The position numbers were made by a program, and so were the translations under genes. The notes under the pieces were generated by a model, which searched no databases, was not told the origin of the DNA, and saw only the letters and a program-made list of their open reading frames with translations. From NCBI RefSeq assembly GCF_003096675.1, contig NZ_QEKW01000002.1, forward strand, positions 310,001 through 374,000: a stretch of 64,000 nucleotides of DNA, read 5' to 3'. Positions within the stretch are counted from its first letter, which is position 1. Each line of letters begins with the position of its first letter. Of this stretch, positions 24,912 through 32,776 are shown in pieces. Origin of the DNA: Actinomycetospora cinnamomea (GTDB taxonomy: Bacteria > Actinomycetota > Actinomycetes > Mycobacteriales > Pseudonocardiaceae).

Positions 24912-25211
24912 TCAGCCGCCGGCGAAGGGCGGCAGGACGTCCACGACCGCGCCCTCGGCGAGGACCAGCGAGCGGTCGTGCACCGCGACCTCGTCGAGCA
25001 GGAAGCTCGCGGCGGCGAGCACGCGCGCCAGGGCCTCGCCGTGGTCGGCGGCGAGGGCGGCGAGGAGGTCGTCGACCGTCGTGCCCGCGGGCAGTGCGAC
25101 CGTCTCGCTGCGGGTGCCGGCGGCGGCCTTGGCACCGGCGAAGTAGCGCACCGTCACGGTGACGGTGCGCGCCGACGGGGTGGTGGTGGGAGCGGTGGGC
25201 GCCGTCATCAT
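24912..25211 (-). CDS. moaD: Molybdopterin synthase sulfur carrier MoaD
   Basis: 99 residues, ubiquitin-like. The C terminus ends PPFAGG with the required Gly-Gly on which thiocarboxylate forms. TVRYFAGAKAAAGTRSETVALPAGTTVDDLL and DRSLVLAEGAVVDVLPP fit the family. The ATG at 25211 overlaps the moaA stop, behind GGAGG, so moaA and moaD are made together. No moaE is in the window. Confidence 0.85.
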   Translation of the reverse strand: MMTAPTAPTTTPSARTVTVTVRYFAGAKAAAGTRSETVALPAGTTVDDLLAALAADHGEALARVLAAASFLLDEVAVHDRSLVLAEGAVVDVLPPFAGG

Positions 25212-26296
25212 CCTCCGATCGCGCTCATGGGTCGGTCGGGCTGCAGGAAGCCGGGGTCGTCGATGCCGTGGCCGGGCTTCTTGCCCCACATGGCCACACG
25301 CCAGGCGGCGGCGATCTCCTCGTCGGTGCCGCCCCCGCGCAGGATGCCCCGCAGGTCGTTCTCGGTCTGCGAGAACAGGCAGGTGCGCACCTGCCCGTCG
25401 GCGGTGAGCCGAGTCCGGTCGCAGGTGCCGCAGAACGGCCGCGTGACCGACGCGATGACCCCGACCTTGGCTGGCGAGCCGTCCGGCCCGGTCCACCCGT
25501 CGACCAGGAAGCGCTCCGCCGGGGCGCCGCCCCGCTCGGCCGGGTCCTCGGTGAGCGTGAAGCGGGTGCGCAGCGAGGCCAGCACCTGCTCTGCGGTGAT
25601 CATGCGGTCGCGCTGCCAGGAGTGCCCGGCGTCGAGGGGCATCTGCTCGATGATGCGCAGCTCGTAGCCCTCGTCCAGGGCCCAGGCCAGCAGGTCGGGG
25701 GCCTCGTCGTCGTTGAGGCCGGGCATGAGCACCGTGTTGACCTTGATGGGGTCGAGCCCGTGCTCGCGGGCGGCACGCAGGCCGGCGAGGACGTCGTCGA
25801 GCCGGTCGCGCCGCGTGATCTCCGCGAAGCGCTCGCGGCGCAGCGTGTCCAGCGAGACGTTGACGCGGTCCAGGCCGGCGGCCGCGAGACCGGCGGCGCG
25901 ACGCGTCAGCCCGAGCCCGTTCGTGGTCACCGACATCTCGGGCCGCGGGTCGAGCGCCGCGGTGGCCCCGACGATGTCCTCGAGGCCCTTGCGCAGCAGC
26001 GGCTCCCCACCCGTGAAGCGGATCTCCTGCACGCCCAGGCGCTCGACGGCGACGCGCACGAGGCGCACGACCTCGTCGTCGGTCAGCGCCTGCTCGGTCG
26101 GCATCCACTCCAGGCCCTCGGCGGGCATGCAGTAGGTGCAGCGCAGGTTGCAGCGGTCGGTCAGCGAGACCCGCAGGTCGGTGGCGACCCGGCCCCACGA
26201 GTCGACGAGACGCGCGTCGTCGGGCCGCCCGGTGGTGTCCGTGGTGGGGGTGGCGGCCCCGGGGACGGCCGGCACACCGAGGTCGAGAACGCTCAT
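25208..26296 (-). CDS. moaA: GTP 3',8-cyclase MoaA
   Basis: 362 residues. A radical SAM enzyme that carries out the first step of molybdenum cofactor synthesis. The N-terminal cluster is CNLRCTYC (about residues 61-68). The C-terminal cluster is CGTCDRTRLTADGQVRTC (about 310-327). IRFTGGEPLLRKG, VNVSLDTLRRERFAEITRRD and IKVNTVLMPGLNDDE are also seen, and the last residues are the double glycine SAIGG needed for function. The ATG at 26296 follows a GTG and a possible leaderless -10 (TAGGGT). Adjacent to moaD. Confidence 0.92.
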   Translation of the reverse strand: MSVLDLGVPAVPGAATPTTDTTGRPDDARLVDSWGRVATDLRVSLTDRCNLRCTYCMPAEGLEWMPTEQALTDDEVVRLVRVAVERLGVQEIRFTGGEPLLRKGLEDIVGATAALDPRPEMSVTTNGLGLTRRAAGLAAAGLDRVNVSLDTLRRERFAEITRRDRLDDVLAGLRAAREHGLDPIKVNTVLMPGLNDDEAPDLLAWALDEGYELRIIEQMPLDAGHSWQRDRMITAEQVLASLRTRFTLTEDPAERGGAPAERFLVDGWTGPDGSPAKVGVIASVTRPFCGTCDRTRLTADGQVRTCLFSQTENDLRGILRGGGTDEEIAAAWRVAMWGKKPGHGIDDPGFLQPDRPMSAIGG

Positions 26297-26549
26297 CACG
26301 ATCCACCCTAACCGCGTCGGGCACGGGCGGTGAGCTGCATCTCCACAGGTCCGGGGCGCGCACCGCAGGTGCGGCAGGCATGATCGTGGACGCTCGCAGG
26401 TGCGGGCCAGCATCCGCCGGAACGGCCCGATCGGAGGGGCCGCCGACGATCACCGCGGAGCGCCCGGTCGCGGGCACGCCCGGACGGGTGACACGCCGAG
26501 GTCATCGGTTCCCCGGGGGGTTCCCGCCCGGCCACTACCGTCCGCGTCC
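26297..26549. other. Divergent intergenic region, moaA / adaptor
   Basis: About 250 bases. On the minus strand a TAGGGT box lies just before moaA. I looked for a Moco riboswitch upstream of moaA and do not see one. The plus-strand gene at 26550 has a TACCGT box 6 bases before its putative leader end. Confidence 0.35.
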
Positions 26550-27605
26550 ATGTCCACCGGTCGGCGCCGCCTGGGCTGGCTGCTGCCGATGCTGCTCGTG
26601 GTCGTGCTCCTCGCGGGCGTCGCGGGCACGGTGGTCCTGCTGCGTCACCCCCAGCTCCTGCCGCAGGCGTCCAGGGTCGTGCCGGTGGTGCGGGCGGACG
26701 TGGTCGCGGAGGTCCGCGCGCCCGGCGATGTGCGCAGTGCCGCGGAGTCCGACGTGTCGTTCGCGGTGAGCGGGACCGTCACGAGTGTCCAGGTCGCGCC
26801 GGGCCGGGTCGTGCGCGCCGGCGAGGTGCTCGCCACGCTCGACGACGGTCCGACCCGTGCCCGGCTCCTCGCCGCGCAGGACGCGCTGGACGCCGACCTC
26901 CGGGAGCTCGACCTCGCCCGGCTCCGCGTCCCCGTCGACGTGGTGGCGGTCGCGCGGGCCGAGGCCGCCGCGTCCCGAAACCGCGCCGACATCGCCGAGG
27001 CCGACCGGGTGCTCGAGGCCACCGTCCTGCGCGCCCCGCGCGACGGCACCGTGACCGAGGTCGCCGGCCAGGTCGGCGACCGGGTCCTCGCCGGCGCGCC
27101 CACCCCCGACGACGCCCCGAGCCGCCGGCCCTTCGTGCGCCTCGCCGACCTCGGCACGCTCGTCGTGCGTGCGGCGGTCGCCCCGCGCGACGTCGCCCGG
27201 GTCGAGGCCGGGCAGCCTGCCGGGGCGGCGGTCGACGGGGTCGGCCCGGCCGTCCTGGGCGAGGTGGTCGGTGTCGAGCCGGCCCCCGGGCCCGACGGGG
27301 CGTACGGCGTGACCGTCGCCACGGCGTCCCCGCCCTCCACCCTGCGCGTGGGCCAGGCCGCCCAGGTGCGGATCCTCGTCACCCGGGCCATCGCGGTGCC
27401 GGTCGTGCCGATCGAGGCCGTGCGCTCGACCGGCCCGGACCGCGGCGTCGTCCTCGTCCGCCCGCCCGACGGGCGCGGGCCCGACCGCGCCGTGACCGTG
27501 ACGACCGGGCTCGCCGACGCGGTGTCGGTCGAGGTCCGCGACGGCCTGCGCGTCGGCGACCGGGTCGTCGTGCCGCGGAGGCCGCCCGGGCAGGACCGGC
27601 CATGA
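26550..27605 (+). CDS. Membrane-fusion adaptor (HlyD / efflux adaptor family)
   Basis: 351 residues. An N-terminal membrane segment (about residues 8-28, GWLLPMLLVVVLLAGVAGTVVLL) is followed by the lipoyl-like half SFAVSGTVTSVQVAPGRVVRAGEVLATLDDG, a short alpha-hairpin (about 105-150) and a second lipoyl half, VLRAPRDGTVTEVAGQVGDRV. Beta-barrel-like strands and PVVPIEAVRS finish it. These proteins link an inner-membrane pump to the exterior. No ABC transporter or permease lies next to it; the following small membrane protein is the only neighbour. Overlaps it by ATGA. Confidence 0.75.
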   Translation: MSTGRRRLGWLLPMLLVVVLLAGVAGTVVLLRHPQLLPQASRVVPVVRADVVAEVRAPGDVRSAAESDVSFAVSGTVTSVQVAPGRVVRAGEVLATLDDGPTRARLLAAQDALDADLRELDLARLRVPVDVVAVARAEAAASRNRADIAEADRVLEATVLRAPRDGTVTEVAGQVGDRVLAGAPTPDDAPSRRPFVRLADLGTLVVRAAVAPRDVARVEAGQPAGAAVDGVGPAVLGEVVGVEPAPGPDGAYGVTVATASPPSTLRVGQAAQVRILVTRAIAVPVVPIEAVRSTGPDRGVVLVRPPDGRGPDRAVTVTTGLADAVSVEVRDGLRVGDRVVVPRRPPGQDRP

Positions 27606-28033
27606 CCTACCCGGAGGACGACGACACCGACCGGTGGGCGCCCCCGCCCCCTCGCCGCGAGCCACCCGAGCGGCCGCGGCCGCGTCGGTGGGTGATCGCA
27701 CTGGGCCTGGTCACGGTGTTCGTCCTGGGGGTCGCGGGCGGGGTGGTCGCGGACCGCTACCTCGCGGTCGGCTGTCGCGGCTGCCCGCCGCCCGCGGGCG
27801 AGGGGACGCCCCTCGTGGGGACGATCGAGAGCGCCGACGACGGCGTACTCGCCGTGCGCACCCCGGGGGGCCGGCTCGTGGTGGTGCGCGCCGCGCCGGA
27901 CACGCGCGTGCTCGACGAGCAGCCCCGCGCCGGCGGGGCGGCGGGTCTCGTGCGCGGCACCCGTGTGAGCGTGCTGGGGGTGCGGGACCCCGACGGCCTG
28001 ATCACGGCCGTGGAGGTCGGGGTCCCGCGCTGA
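27602..28033 (+). CDS. Membrane-anchored beta-barrel-like protein, unknown function
   Basis: 143 residues. A charged Pro/Arg-rich start (residues 1-29), one membrane helix (about 30-50, WVIALGLVTVFVLGVAGGVVADRYL), a Cys pair (CRGC, possibly redox or metal), then a small beta-rich domain (VGTIESADDGVLAVRTPGGRLVVVRAAPDTRVL...GTRVSVLGVRDPDGLITAVEV) that resembles DUF5666-like OB domains. Encoded with the adaptor upstream, so it may act with it at the membrane. No family is certain. Confidence 0.55.
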   Translation: MTYPEDDDTDRWAPPPPRREPPERPRPRRWVIALGLVTVFVLGVAGGVVADRYLAVGCRGCPPPAGEGTPLVGTIESADDGVLAVRTPGGRLVVVRAAPDTRVLDEQPRAGGAAGLVRGTRVSVLGVRDPDGLITAVEVGVPR

Positions 28034-28175
28034 CGGTGTCGCCGGGACCGTCGGGCGAGCAGGGCGCCGGGAGATCGCGACCTCGGTGACGGGTCACCGC
28101 GGATCCGCGGGCGTTCGTCACCCGTACCACGGTCGTGGTCCGGCGGATCGCATCCGGTGATCATGTGCTCGACCT

Positions 28176-28212
28176 GGTGACGAAGTCCGCGCCAGGCGCG
28201 GACTTCGTCACC
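28176..28212. terminator. Perfect 18-bp palindrome F between convergent genes
   Basis: GGTGACGAAGTCCGCGCC (28176-28193), one-base loop, then its exact complement to 28212. It lies between the end of the gene at 28033 and the minus-strand gene end at 28234, so it could be a bidirectional terminator. Its build (very long arms, tiny loop) is the same as palindrome E at 19029. Confidence 0.65.
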
Positions 28213-28233
28213 GAAGCCGGACCATCCCGTGGG

Positions 28234-29322
28234 TCAGAAGGCGCGAGCGAGCCACGCCAGCAGGTCGGCGCCCCACCACGAGTCCGGGGTCTCCGGCGTC
28301 GCCGCAGTGGGCGACGGGACGTACGGCGGGTCCGGCGGGAGGTCCGGGACGAGCCCGGGCGGCGGGACCGGCGTGGTGGTCGTGGTCGTCGGGCCCGGCT
28401 CGCTCGGCTCCGGCTCGGTGGTCGGGTCGGTGGTGCCTCCACCCGTGTGGTCGGGGTCCGTCGACGACGTCCCGCTCGGCGGGGCGACCACCGTCTTCGT
28501 CTCGGAGGTCGTCGTGGTCATGGCCGTGGTCGTCGGTGCGGACCCACCCGGTCTGGTCGTGTCGGGTGGCGTGGTCGTGTCGGGCGGCGGCGCGGTGGTG
28601 GTCGTGCTCGGCGGTGGCGTGGTGGTGGTCGGCGGTGGCGTGGTGGTGGCCGGCGGTTCGGTGGTGGTCGTGTCGGGCGGCGGCGTGGTGGTGGTGGCCG
28701 GCGGTTCGGTGGTGGTCGTGCTCGGCGGTGGCGTGGTGGTGGCCGGCGTGGTGGTCGTCGTGGGCACGAGGGTCACGGGCACGGTGGTGGTCACCGTCGT
28801 GGTCTCGGTCGTCGTCCGGGCCGGGGGAGCGGTGCCGGTGCTGGTGAGCCACAGGCCCCGCAGCACCGGCGTCGCTCCGTCGACACCACGCCGGAGCAGC
28901 ACCCGCACCGACAGTTCCCGGGTGGGCGCGTCCAGGGTCGCGGGGTCCGAGCGGGGCACGGTCACCCACGGCCCCCACCGCCCGTCGGCGCGCAGCCCGC
29001 GGACCTCGACGACCACCGACGCGCCGTCCGGCACGTCCGCGGCCGCCTCGCCCGACACCGCGTCGACCGACCCGAGGGTGCGGCGCGGGGCGAGGACGAG
29101 CTCGCCGGTCTCCGTCCCGGTGGGGCGCACGGTGCCGTCGACGAGCTCCACGCCGCGGTCGTCGCCGCCGGCGAGGGCGATCTCGGGCGCCCAGCTCTCG
29201 GTCGGACCGGTCGTCACCGCGGCCGCGGCGGGCACCGCGAGGGCGAGGGTGAGCCCGACACCGCCCGCCGCGAGGGCGAGCGCGGCCGCCGGGCGTCGCC
29301 GGGGGTCAGCAGGACGGGACAT
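28234..29322 (-). CDS. Secreted Thr/Pro-rich protein
   Basis: 362 residues. A signal peptide (about residues 1-35, ending AVPAAAA) is followed by a beta-rich domain (WAPEIALAGGDDRGVELVDG ... VVVEVRGLRADGRWGPWVTV ... LRGLWLTSTG) and then about 150 residues of Thr/Pro repeats with TTTTTEPPATTTTPPP-like units, and a C-terminal WWGADLLAWLARAF. The beta domain is clearly similar to the first domain of the upstream gene, so the two arose by duplication. The repeat region suggests a wall-spanning or O-glycosylated stalk. Its start overlaps the upstream stop by 17 nt. Function unknown. Confidence 0.7.
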   Translation of the reverse strand: MSRPADPRRRPAAALALAAGGVGLTLALAVPAAAAVTTGPTESWAPEIALAGGDDRGVELVDGTVRPTGTETGELVLAPRRTLGSVDAVSGEAAADVPDGASVVVEVRGLRADGRWGPWVTVPRSDPATLDAPTRELSVRVLLRRGVDGATPVLRGLWLTSTGTAPPARTTTETTTVTTTVPVTLVPTTTTTPATTTPPPSTTTTEPPATTTTPPPDTTTTEPPATTTPPPTTTTPPPSTTTTAPPPDTTTPPDTTRPGGSAPTTTAMTTTTSETKTVVAPPSGTSSTDPDHTGGGTTDPTTEPEPSEPGPTTTTTTPVPPPGLVPDLPPDPPYVPSPTAATPETPDSWWGADLLAWLARAF

Positions 29323-30508
29323 CGCGCACCTCCACCTGGTCGGCCTGGACGAACTGGGCGGGTCCGAGACGGATCCACCGGGTGCCGACGCCGGTGCGTC
29401 CGGCCCCGGTGTCCGTCGTGCACTCGTAGGTCATCCGCGCCCGCGGTGCGACGACGCCGACCACGGGGGCGTCGGCCGCGGGGGCGGCACGGACGTCGAG
29501 CCGCGCGTCGCGGTCGAGCGCGCTACCGGAGGGGCCCGTGCCGGTCCAGAGGTAGGTGACGGTGACCCACGCGTTGTCGTCGAGCCCGAGGTCGTCGCGG
29601 AAGGTGCCGTCGGCGAGGTCGATGCCCGCGGGGTTGCGGACCCGGCGCCCGGAGCCGTCGCGGCCCTCGCGGTAGCCGTCGGCGAACGCGGCCTCGGCCT
29701 GGGGACGGCCGCGGGGCAGGTCGCCGAACGTCTGGCGCTGCTCGTTCCAGTGGTCGTCGCGGGTGTTCCACGGTCCGAGGTCCCAGACCGGCGCCCACGT
29801 GCAGCGGTCGGGACGGGAGCAGACGCGCACCGTGTAGTCGCCGCTGCCGCGGGGCGCCAGGGCACGGCGGGAGGGCAGGGCGACGAAGCGGTCGTCCCGT
29901 TCGACCTCGTGGCCGTTCGCGGTGTCGTTGCCGACCAGCCCGATGCGCGTGGCGAACACGCGCGCGGTGAAGGGCTCGGCCGGCCGGGGTGCGACCAGCA
30001 GCGCGGGCCCGCGGTCGGCGGTCAGCCACAGCCGCTGCAAGGCCGGGCCCCGACCGTCGGGCGCGGCGACGAGGGTGACGCGGACCTGGAGCTCGACCGT
30101 CGGCTCGGACAGGCGCGCCGGCTCGCCCGAGCGGGCCTCGGTCCACTGGCCCCAGGTGCCGTCGTCCCGGGTGCCACGGACCGCGACGATCACCTCCGCC
30201 GCGGGCGGGACGTCGGCGGTGACGTCCACGGCCACCCGATCGGTGACCGCCGCCGGGCGCCGCGGCGCGAGGAGCAGCTCACCCTCCGCCGGCGCCGGGC
30301 CCTGGCTGGTGCCACGCGGGGTGAGGTCGGCGAGCCGCACCGCGGCACCGTCGGCGACCACGTTGGTGTCGTCGCCCCCGCTCACCGCGAGCTCGGCGGC
30401 CCAGGTCTCGCTCGTCGGCACCGCGGCCGCCGCCGGCGCGACGAGGCCGGCCACCAGGGCCGCCGTCGCCGCGACGAGCAGCGCCCTCCCCGTCCACCGT
30501 GACGGCAT
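29306..30508 (-). CDS. Secreted protein with peptidoglycan/SH3-like C terminus
   Basis: 400 residues. A signal peptide (residues 1-28, GRALLVAATAALVAGLVAPAAA) precedes a beta-rich domain (SETWAAELAVSGGDDTNVVADG ... VIVAVRGTRDDGTWGQWTEA ... QRLWLTAD) like that of the downstream gene. A middle part (about 150-300) has Cys residues (CSRPDRC) and aromatic Trp-rich motifs (WNTRDDHWNEQRQTF), followed by an SH3-like tail (LDVRAAPAADAPVVGVVAPRARMTYECTTDTG ... RWIRLGPAQFVQADQVEV). It is likely a cell-wall protein; no catalytic motif seen. ATG 30508 has AGGAGA 6 bases upstream. Confidence 0.65.
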   Translation of the reverse strand: MPSRWTGRALLVAATAALVAGLVAPAAAAVPTSETWAAELAVSGGDDTNVVADGAAVRLADLTPRGTSQGPAPAEGELLLAPRRPAAVTDRVAVDVTADVPPAAEVIVAVRGTRDDGTWGQWTEARSGEPARLSEPTVELQVRVTLVAAPDGRGPALQRLWLTADRGPALLVAPRPAEPFTARVFATRIGLVGNDTANGHEVERDDRFVALPSRRALAPRGSGDYTVRVCSRPDRCTWAPVWDLGPWNTRDDHWNEQRQTFGDLPRGRPQAEAAFADGYREGRDGSGRRVRNPAGIDLADGTFRDDLGLDDNAWVTVTYLWTGTGPSGSALDRDARLDVRAAPAADAPVVGVVAPRARMTYECTTDTGAGRTGVGTRWIRLGPAQFVQADQVEVRDVPSC

Positions 30509-30711
30509 CGGTTCTCCTCGCGTGCGGTCCCCGTCGGGGTCGGGGACGTCCGCGGGACATGCAAGGTCGCCGACTCTCCGTCGACAAGCGAAACACAGGA
30601 GTCGCATGTGGGTGATAGCCGCCCGGGCGACTTACATCGCTGTGGTTCCGTCCCTCGTCACGCCGCGCGTCGCGACCCCCGAGATCACCCGGATGAGGTA
30701 CCTGTACGCGG

Positions 30712-31452
30712 GTGCTCGACGAGGGGGCGATCGGGGCCGGGTGCGTGGTCCACGACGAACGGCCACAGGCCCGGCGCCGGCTGACGCTGCTGGTGCGGGA
30801 GGTGGCCGGGCCGGACGGGGTCGTCGTGGCCGAGGACGCGGACGACCTCCTCGCGCGTCTCGCCGTGAGCGAGCGGGCGATGGCCGTCCTCGGGCTGGCC
30901 GAGACCGAGCCCACGGGACTGGCCACCGTGCGCCGCGTCCTGGCCGAGGCGCCCGGGACGGCGGTGCTCGTCGCGGGGTCCGCCGGGGCGCGGGCGCCGG
31001 CCCAGCAGGCCCTCGCCGACGGCGCGGCCGGATTCCTGCGCTGGGACGCACCGCGGACGATGATCCGCACGCTGGTCCGCAGCGTCGCCTCGTCGGCGGC
31101 GGGGGAGGACCTGCTGCCGTCCCTCGCTCCCTCGCCGCGCCCGGGTGGGTCAGGGCGCCGCAACGACCGCCGCGACGACCGCCGCGACGACCGCCGCGAC
31201 CTGCGCGACGTGGTCGTCGACCTCGAGGCCCAGCGACGTCTGGAGCTGTCGGTGCGCGAGGTGCAGGTGCTCATCGGCGTCAGTCGCGGGCTGACCAACG
31301 CCGACATCGGGCGCCGGCTCTACCTCTCCGACCACACGGTGAAGTCCCACACCGGGCACCTCTTCCGCAAGCTCGGTGCCGCCGACCGCGCTCAGGCGGT
31401 CAGCCACGCCTGGCGGCTCGGGCTGTTCGTGCCCGCACCGGTCCGTCGCTGA
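30712..31452 (+). CDS. LuxR-type helix-turn-helix regulator
   Basis: 246 residues. The N-terminal half is receiver-like (CVVHDERPQARRRLTLLVREV) but the usual acidic pocket and phospho-Asp are not obvious. The C-terminal part is a LuxR/NarL helix-turn-helix: ELSVREVQVLIGVSRGLTNADIGRRLYLSDHTVKSHTGHLFRKLGAADRAQAVSHAWRLGL. Between them three perfect 12-bp tandem repeats encode DRRD-DRRD-DRRD (about residues 152-163), a charged linker. It is divergent from the secreted pair. Whether it is a phosphorylated response regulator is unclear. Confidence 0.75.
   Translation: MLDEGAIGAGCVVHDERPQARRRLTLLVREVAGPDGVVVAEDADDLLARLAVSERAMAVLGLAETEPTGLATVRRVLAEAPGTAVLVAGSAGARAPAQQALADGAAGFLRWDAPRTMIRTLVRSVASSAAGEDLLPSLAPSPRPGGSGRRNDRRDDRRDDRRDLRDVVVDLEAQRRLELSVREVQVLIGVSRGLTNADIGRRLYLSDHTVKSHTGHLFRKLGAADRAQAVSHAWRLGLFVPAPVRR
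31165..31200 (+). repeat. Three tandem 12-bp units in the LuxR gene
   Basis: GACCGCCGCGAC repeated at 31165, 31177 and 31189 with no mismatch. It makes the linker DRRDDRRDDRRD. Copy number could vary between strains. Confidence 0.85.
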
Positions 31453-31497
31453 GCCGGCGGCCTCGCCGCGAGTCGCGCGGCGCGTGATACACGTTCC

Positions 31498-31525
31498 TTG
31501 ACACGCGAACTGCGCATCGCATAAT
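31498..31525 (+). promoter_or_regulatory. Sigma70-type promoter (TTGACA - 16 - CATAAT)
   Basis: TTGACA (31498-31503) and CATAAT (31520-31525) with a 16-bp spacer, unusually close to consensus for this genome. It points at the small gene starting at 31561. Confidence 0.6.
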
Positions 31526-31560
31526 CGACAGCGAGACCGCGACGTGTCGAGGTGAGGCGG

Positions 31561-31797
31561 ATGAGTGCCGTGCGGAGACCGCCGTTGCTCTTCCGCGCCC
31601 TGGCCGACGTGCTCGACCTGGTGGCCGAGGCGACCGGCGCGGTCGGGCTGCTCGTGGTCGGCGCCCTCGGCTCGCCGGCGGCGACCGCGGTCGGCTCGGA
31701 CACGCGCGCCGTGGCTCCGGCCCTCGCGCGCAGGCCGGCTGCGGCGCGTCCGATCCCCGACCGGTCGGAACCGGTGCCGATGCGTCCGGCCGGCTGA
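31561..31797 (+). CDS. Small hypothetical protein
   Basis: 78 residues, MSAVRRPPLLFRALADVLD at the start and Pro/Arg-rich at the end, with a central hydrophobic stretch (GAVGLLVVGALGS) that may insert in a membrane. The ATG has gaggtgaggcgg directly upstream and a near-consensus promoter lies 36 bases before it. No family recognised. Coding status is supported by ribosome site and promoter only. Confidence 0.45.
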   Translation: MSAVRRPPLLFRALADVLDLVAEATGAVGLLVVGALGSPAATAVGSDTRAVAPALARRPAAARPIPDRSEPVPMRPAG

Positions 31798-31918
31798 CCG
31801 GCCGCTCCTCACCGGGGAAGGGCCCCGCGATACCTGCGTCCCCGAAACGTCGTCGACGACGGGCCCCGTCCCTCGCGGCCGTCGAGCGAAGCACGAGCAA
31901 TGCGGTCCGGACGACATC

Positions 31919-32067
31919 GTGGCCCGGCTCGACCTCACCCCGGTGCAGGGAACCGTGGGTCTGGCCGTCGTGCTGGTCCTGCTCTCGTGGTCACGCCGGT
32001 CCTGCTGCTGGCGGTCTACGCGCCGCGCCTGCCCGCCGACCCGGACCGCCGCGACACCCCGGGCTGA
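31919..32067 (+). other. Possible small membrane protein broken by a frameshift
   Basis: From the GTG at 31919 the frame reads TVGLAVVLVLLS and is then unlikely to be coding. Another frame starting near 31987 reads VVTPVLLLAVYAPRLPADPD to a stop at 32065-32067. Joined, they would make one membrane helix with a basic/acidic tail. This could be a decayed gene or chance. Low confidence. Confidence 0.2.
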
Positions 32068-32195
32068 CCCGCGCACGGCGGTGCCCGTCCCCGCTCGGCC
32101 GCGCGTTGTAGGATCTCGGAATCGCGCATCGGACTGCGTGTACGGGGTCGAGCGGAGACGGGTCGGAGGAGATCGACGGCTCCGCCCGCGAGGGG

Positions 32196-32558
32196 GTGGG
32201 CACGGTCGACGACACCGAGCCGGACGCGGGTGCCTCCGGCGGACCCCGGGGCCGGGCGGGCGACGGCGGCCCGCCGGGATGGACGTTCCTGACCAACCAC
32301 GCGCACGTGCTGGTGGCGTTGGCCCGCGACCCGGAGACGCGGTTGCGCGACGTGGCGCTCCTGGTCGGCATCACCGAGCGGTCCGTGCAGTCGATCGTGG
32401 CCGACCTCGAGGCCGCGGGCTACCTGCGTCGCGTCCGGGTCGGGCGGCGGAACCGCTACCACGTGAACCCGGCCGGGCGGCTGCGTCATCCCGCCGAGAG
32501 CGATCACGCCGTGGGCGAGCTCCTCGCCCTGTTCACCCACGACCACGTCGACTCCTGA
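32196..32558 (+). CDS. Winged-helix transcriptional regulator
   Basis: 120 residues. A Gly/Asp-rich start precedes a winged helix ([64 protein letters not shown]), of the MarR-like kind used by small actinobacterial regulators, followed by an acidic His-rich end (LFTHDHVDS). GTG 32196 chosen; no strong ribosome site. Just upstream of the manganese riboswitch / TerC unit, but no sign that it controls it. Confidence 0.75.
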   Translation: MGTVDDTEPDAGASGGPRGRAGDGGPPGWTFLTNHAHVLVALARDPETRLRDVALLVGITERSVQSIVADLEAAGYLRRVRVGRRNRYHVNPAGRLRHPAESDHAVGELLALFTHDHVDS

Positions 32559-32615
32559 GGCCTCCACCGACGCATGTTGCCGTAAAGCGCGAATTCTGCT
32601 TCACTTGTTCGTGGT

Positions 32616-32743
32616 GGAGGGGAGTATCCCCGACGTCCTCGTCGTCACCACGGTCACCGGCCCGCGGGCAGTCCGCGGGTTGCGGTCCCGGCGAGGCGGA
32701 CCCGCGCAGCATCGGGCACTCCGACGGGTCGGGAGAGACCTCC
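32616..32743 (+). ncRNA. yybP-ykoY manganese riboswitch
   Basis: The 5' element GGAGGGGAGTA (32616-32626) and the 3' element GAGACCTCC (32735-32743) can pair as the basal stem (GGAGG/CCTCC), leaving the conserved GGGGAGTA loop. GTCGTCA follows near 32641, as in the family. It lies 33 bases before the start of a TerC-family gene, the usual target of this class. It senses Mn2+. Exact ends are approximate. Confidence 0.85.
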
Positions 32744-32776
32744 GAGTGTCGAACGCGAACGCTTGGAGGGTCCCTG

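Noticed and set aside
26297..26400. Molybdenum-cofactor riboswitch before moaA
   Set aside because: Conserved motifs and arrangement not seen; a short leader with a TAGGGT box is more likely.
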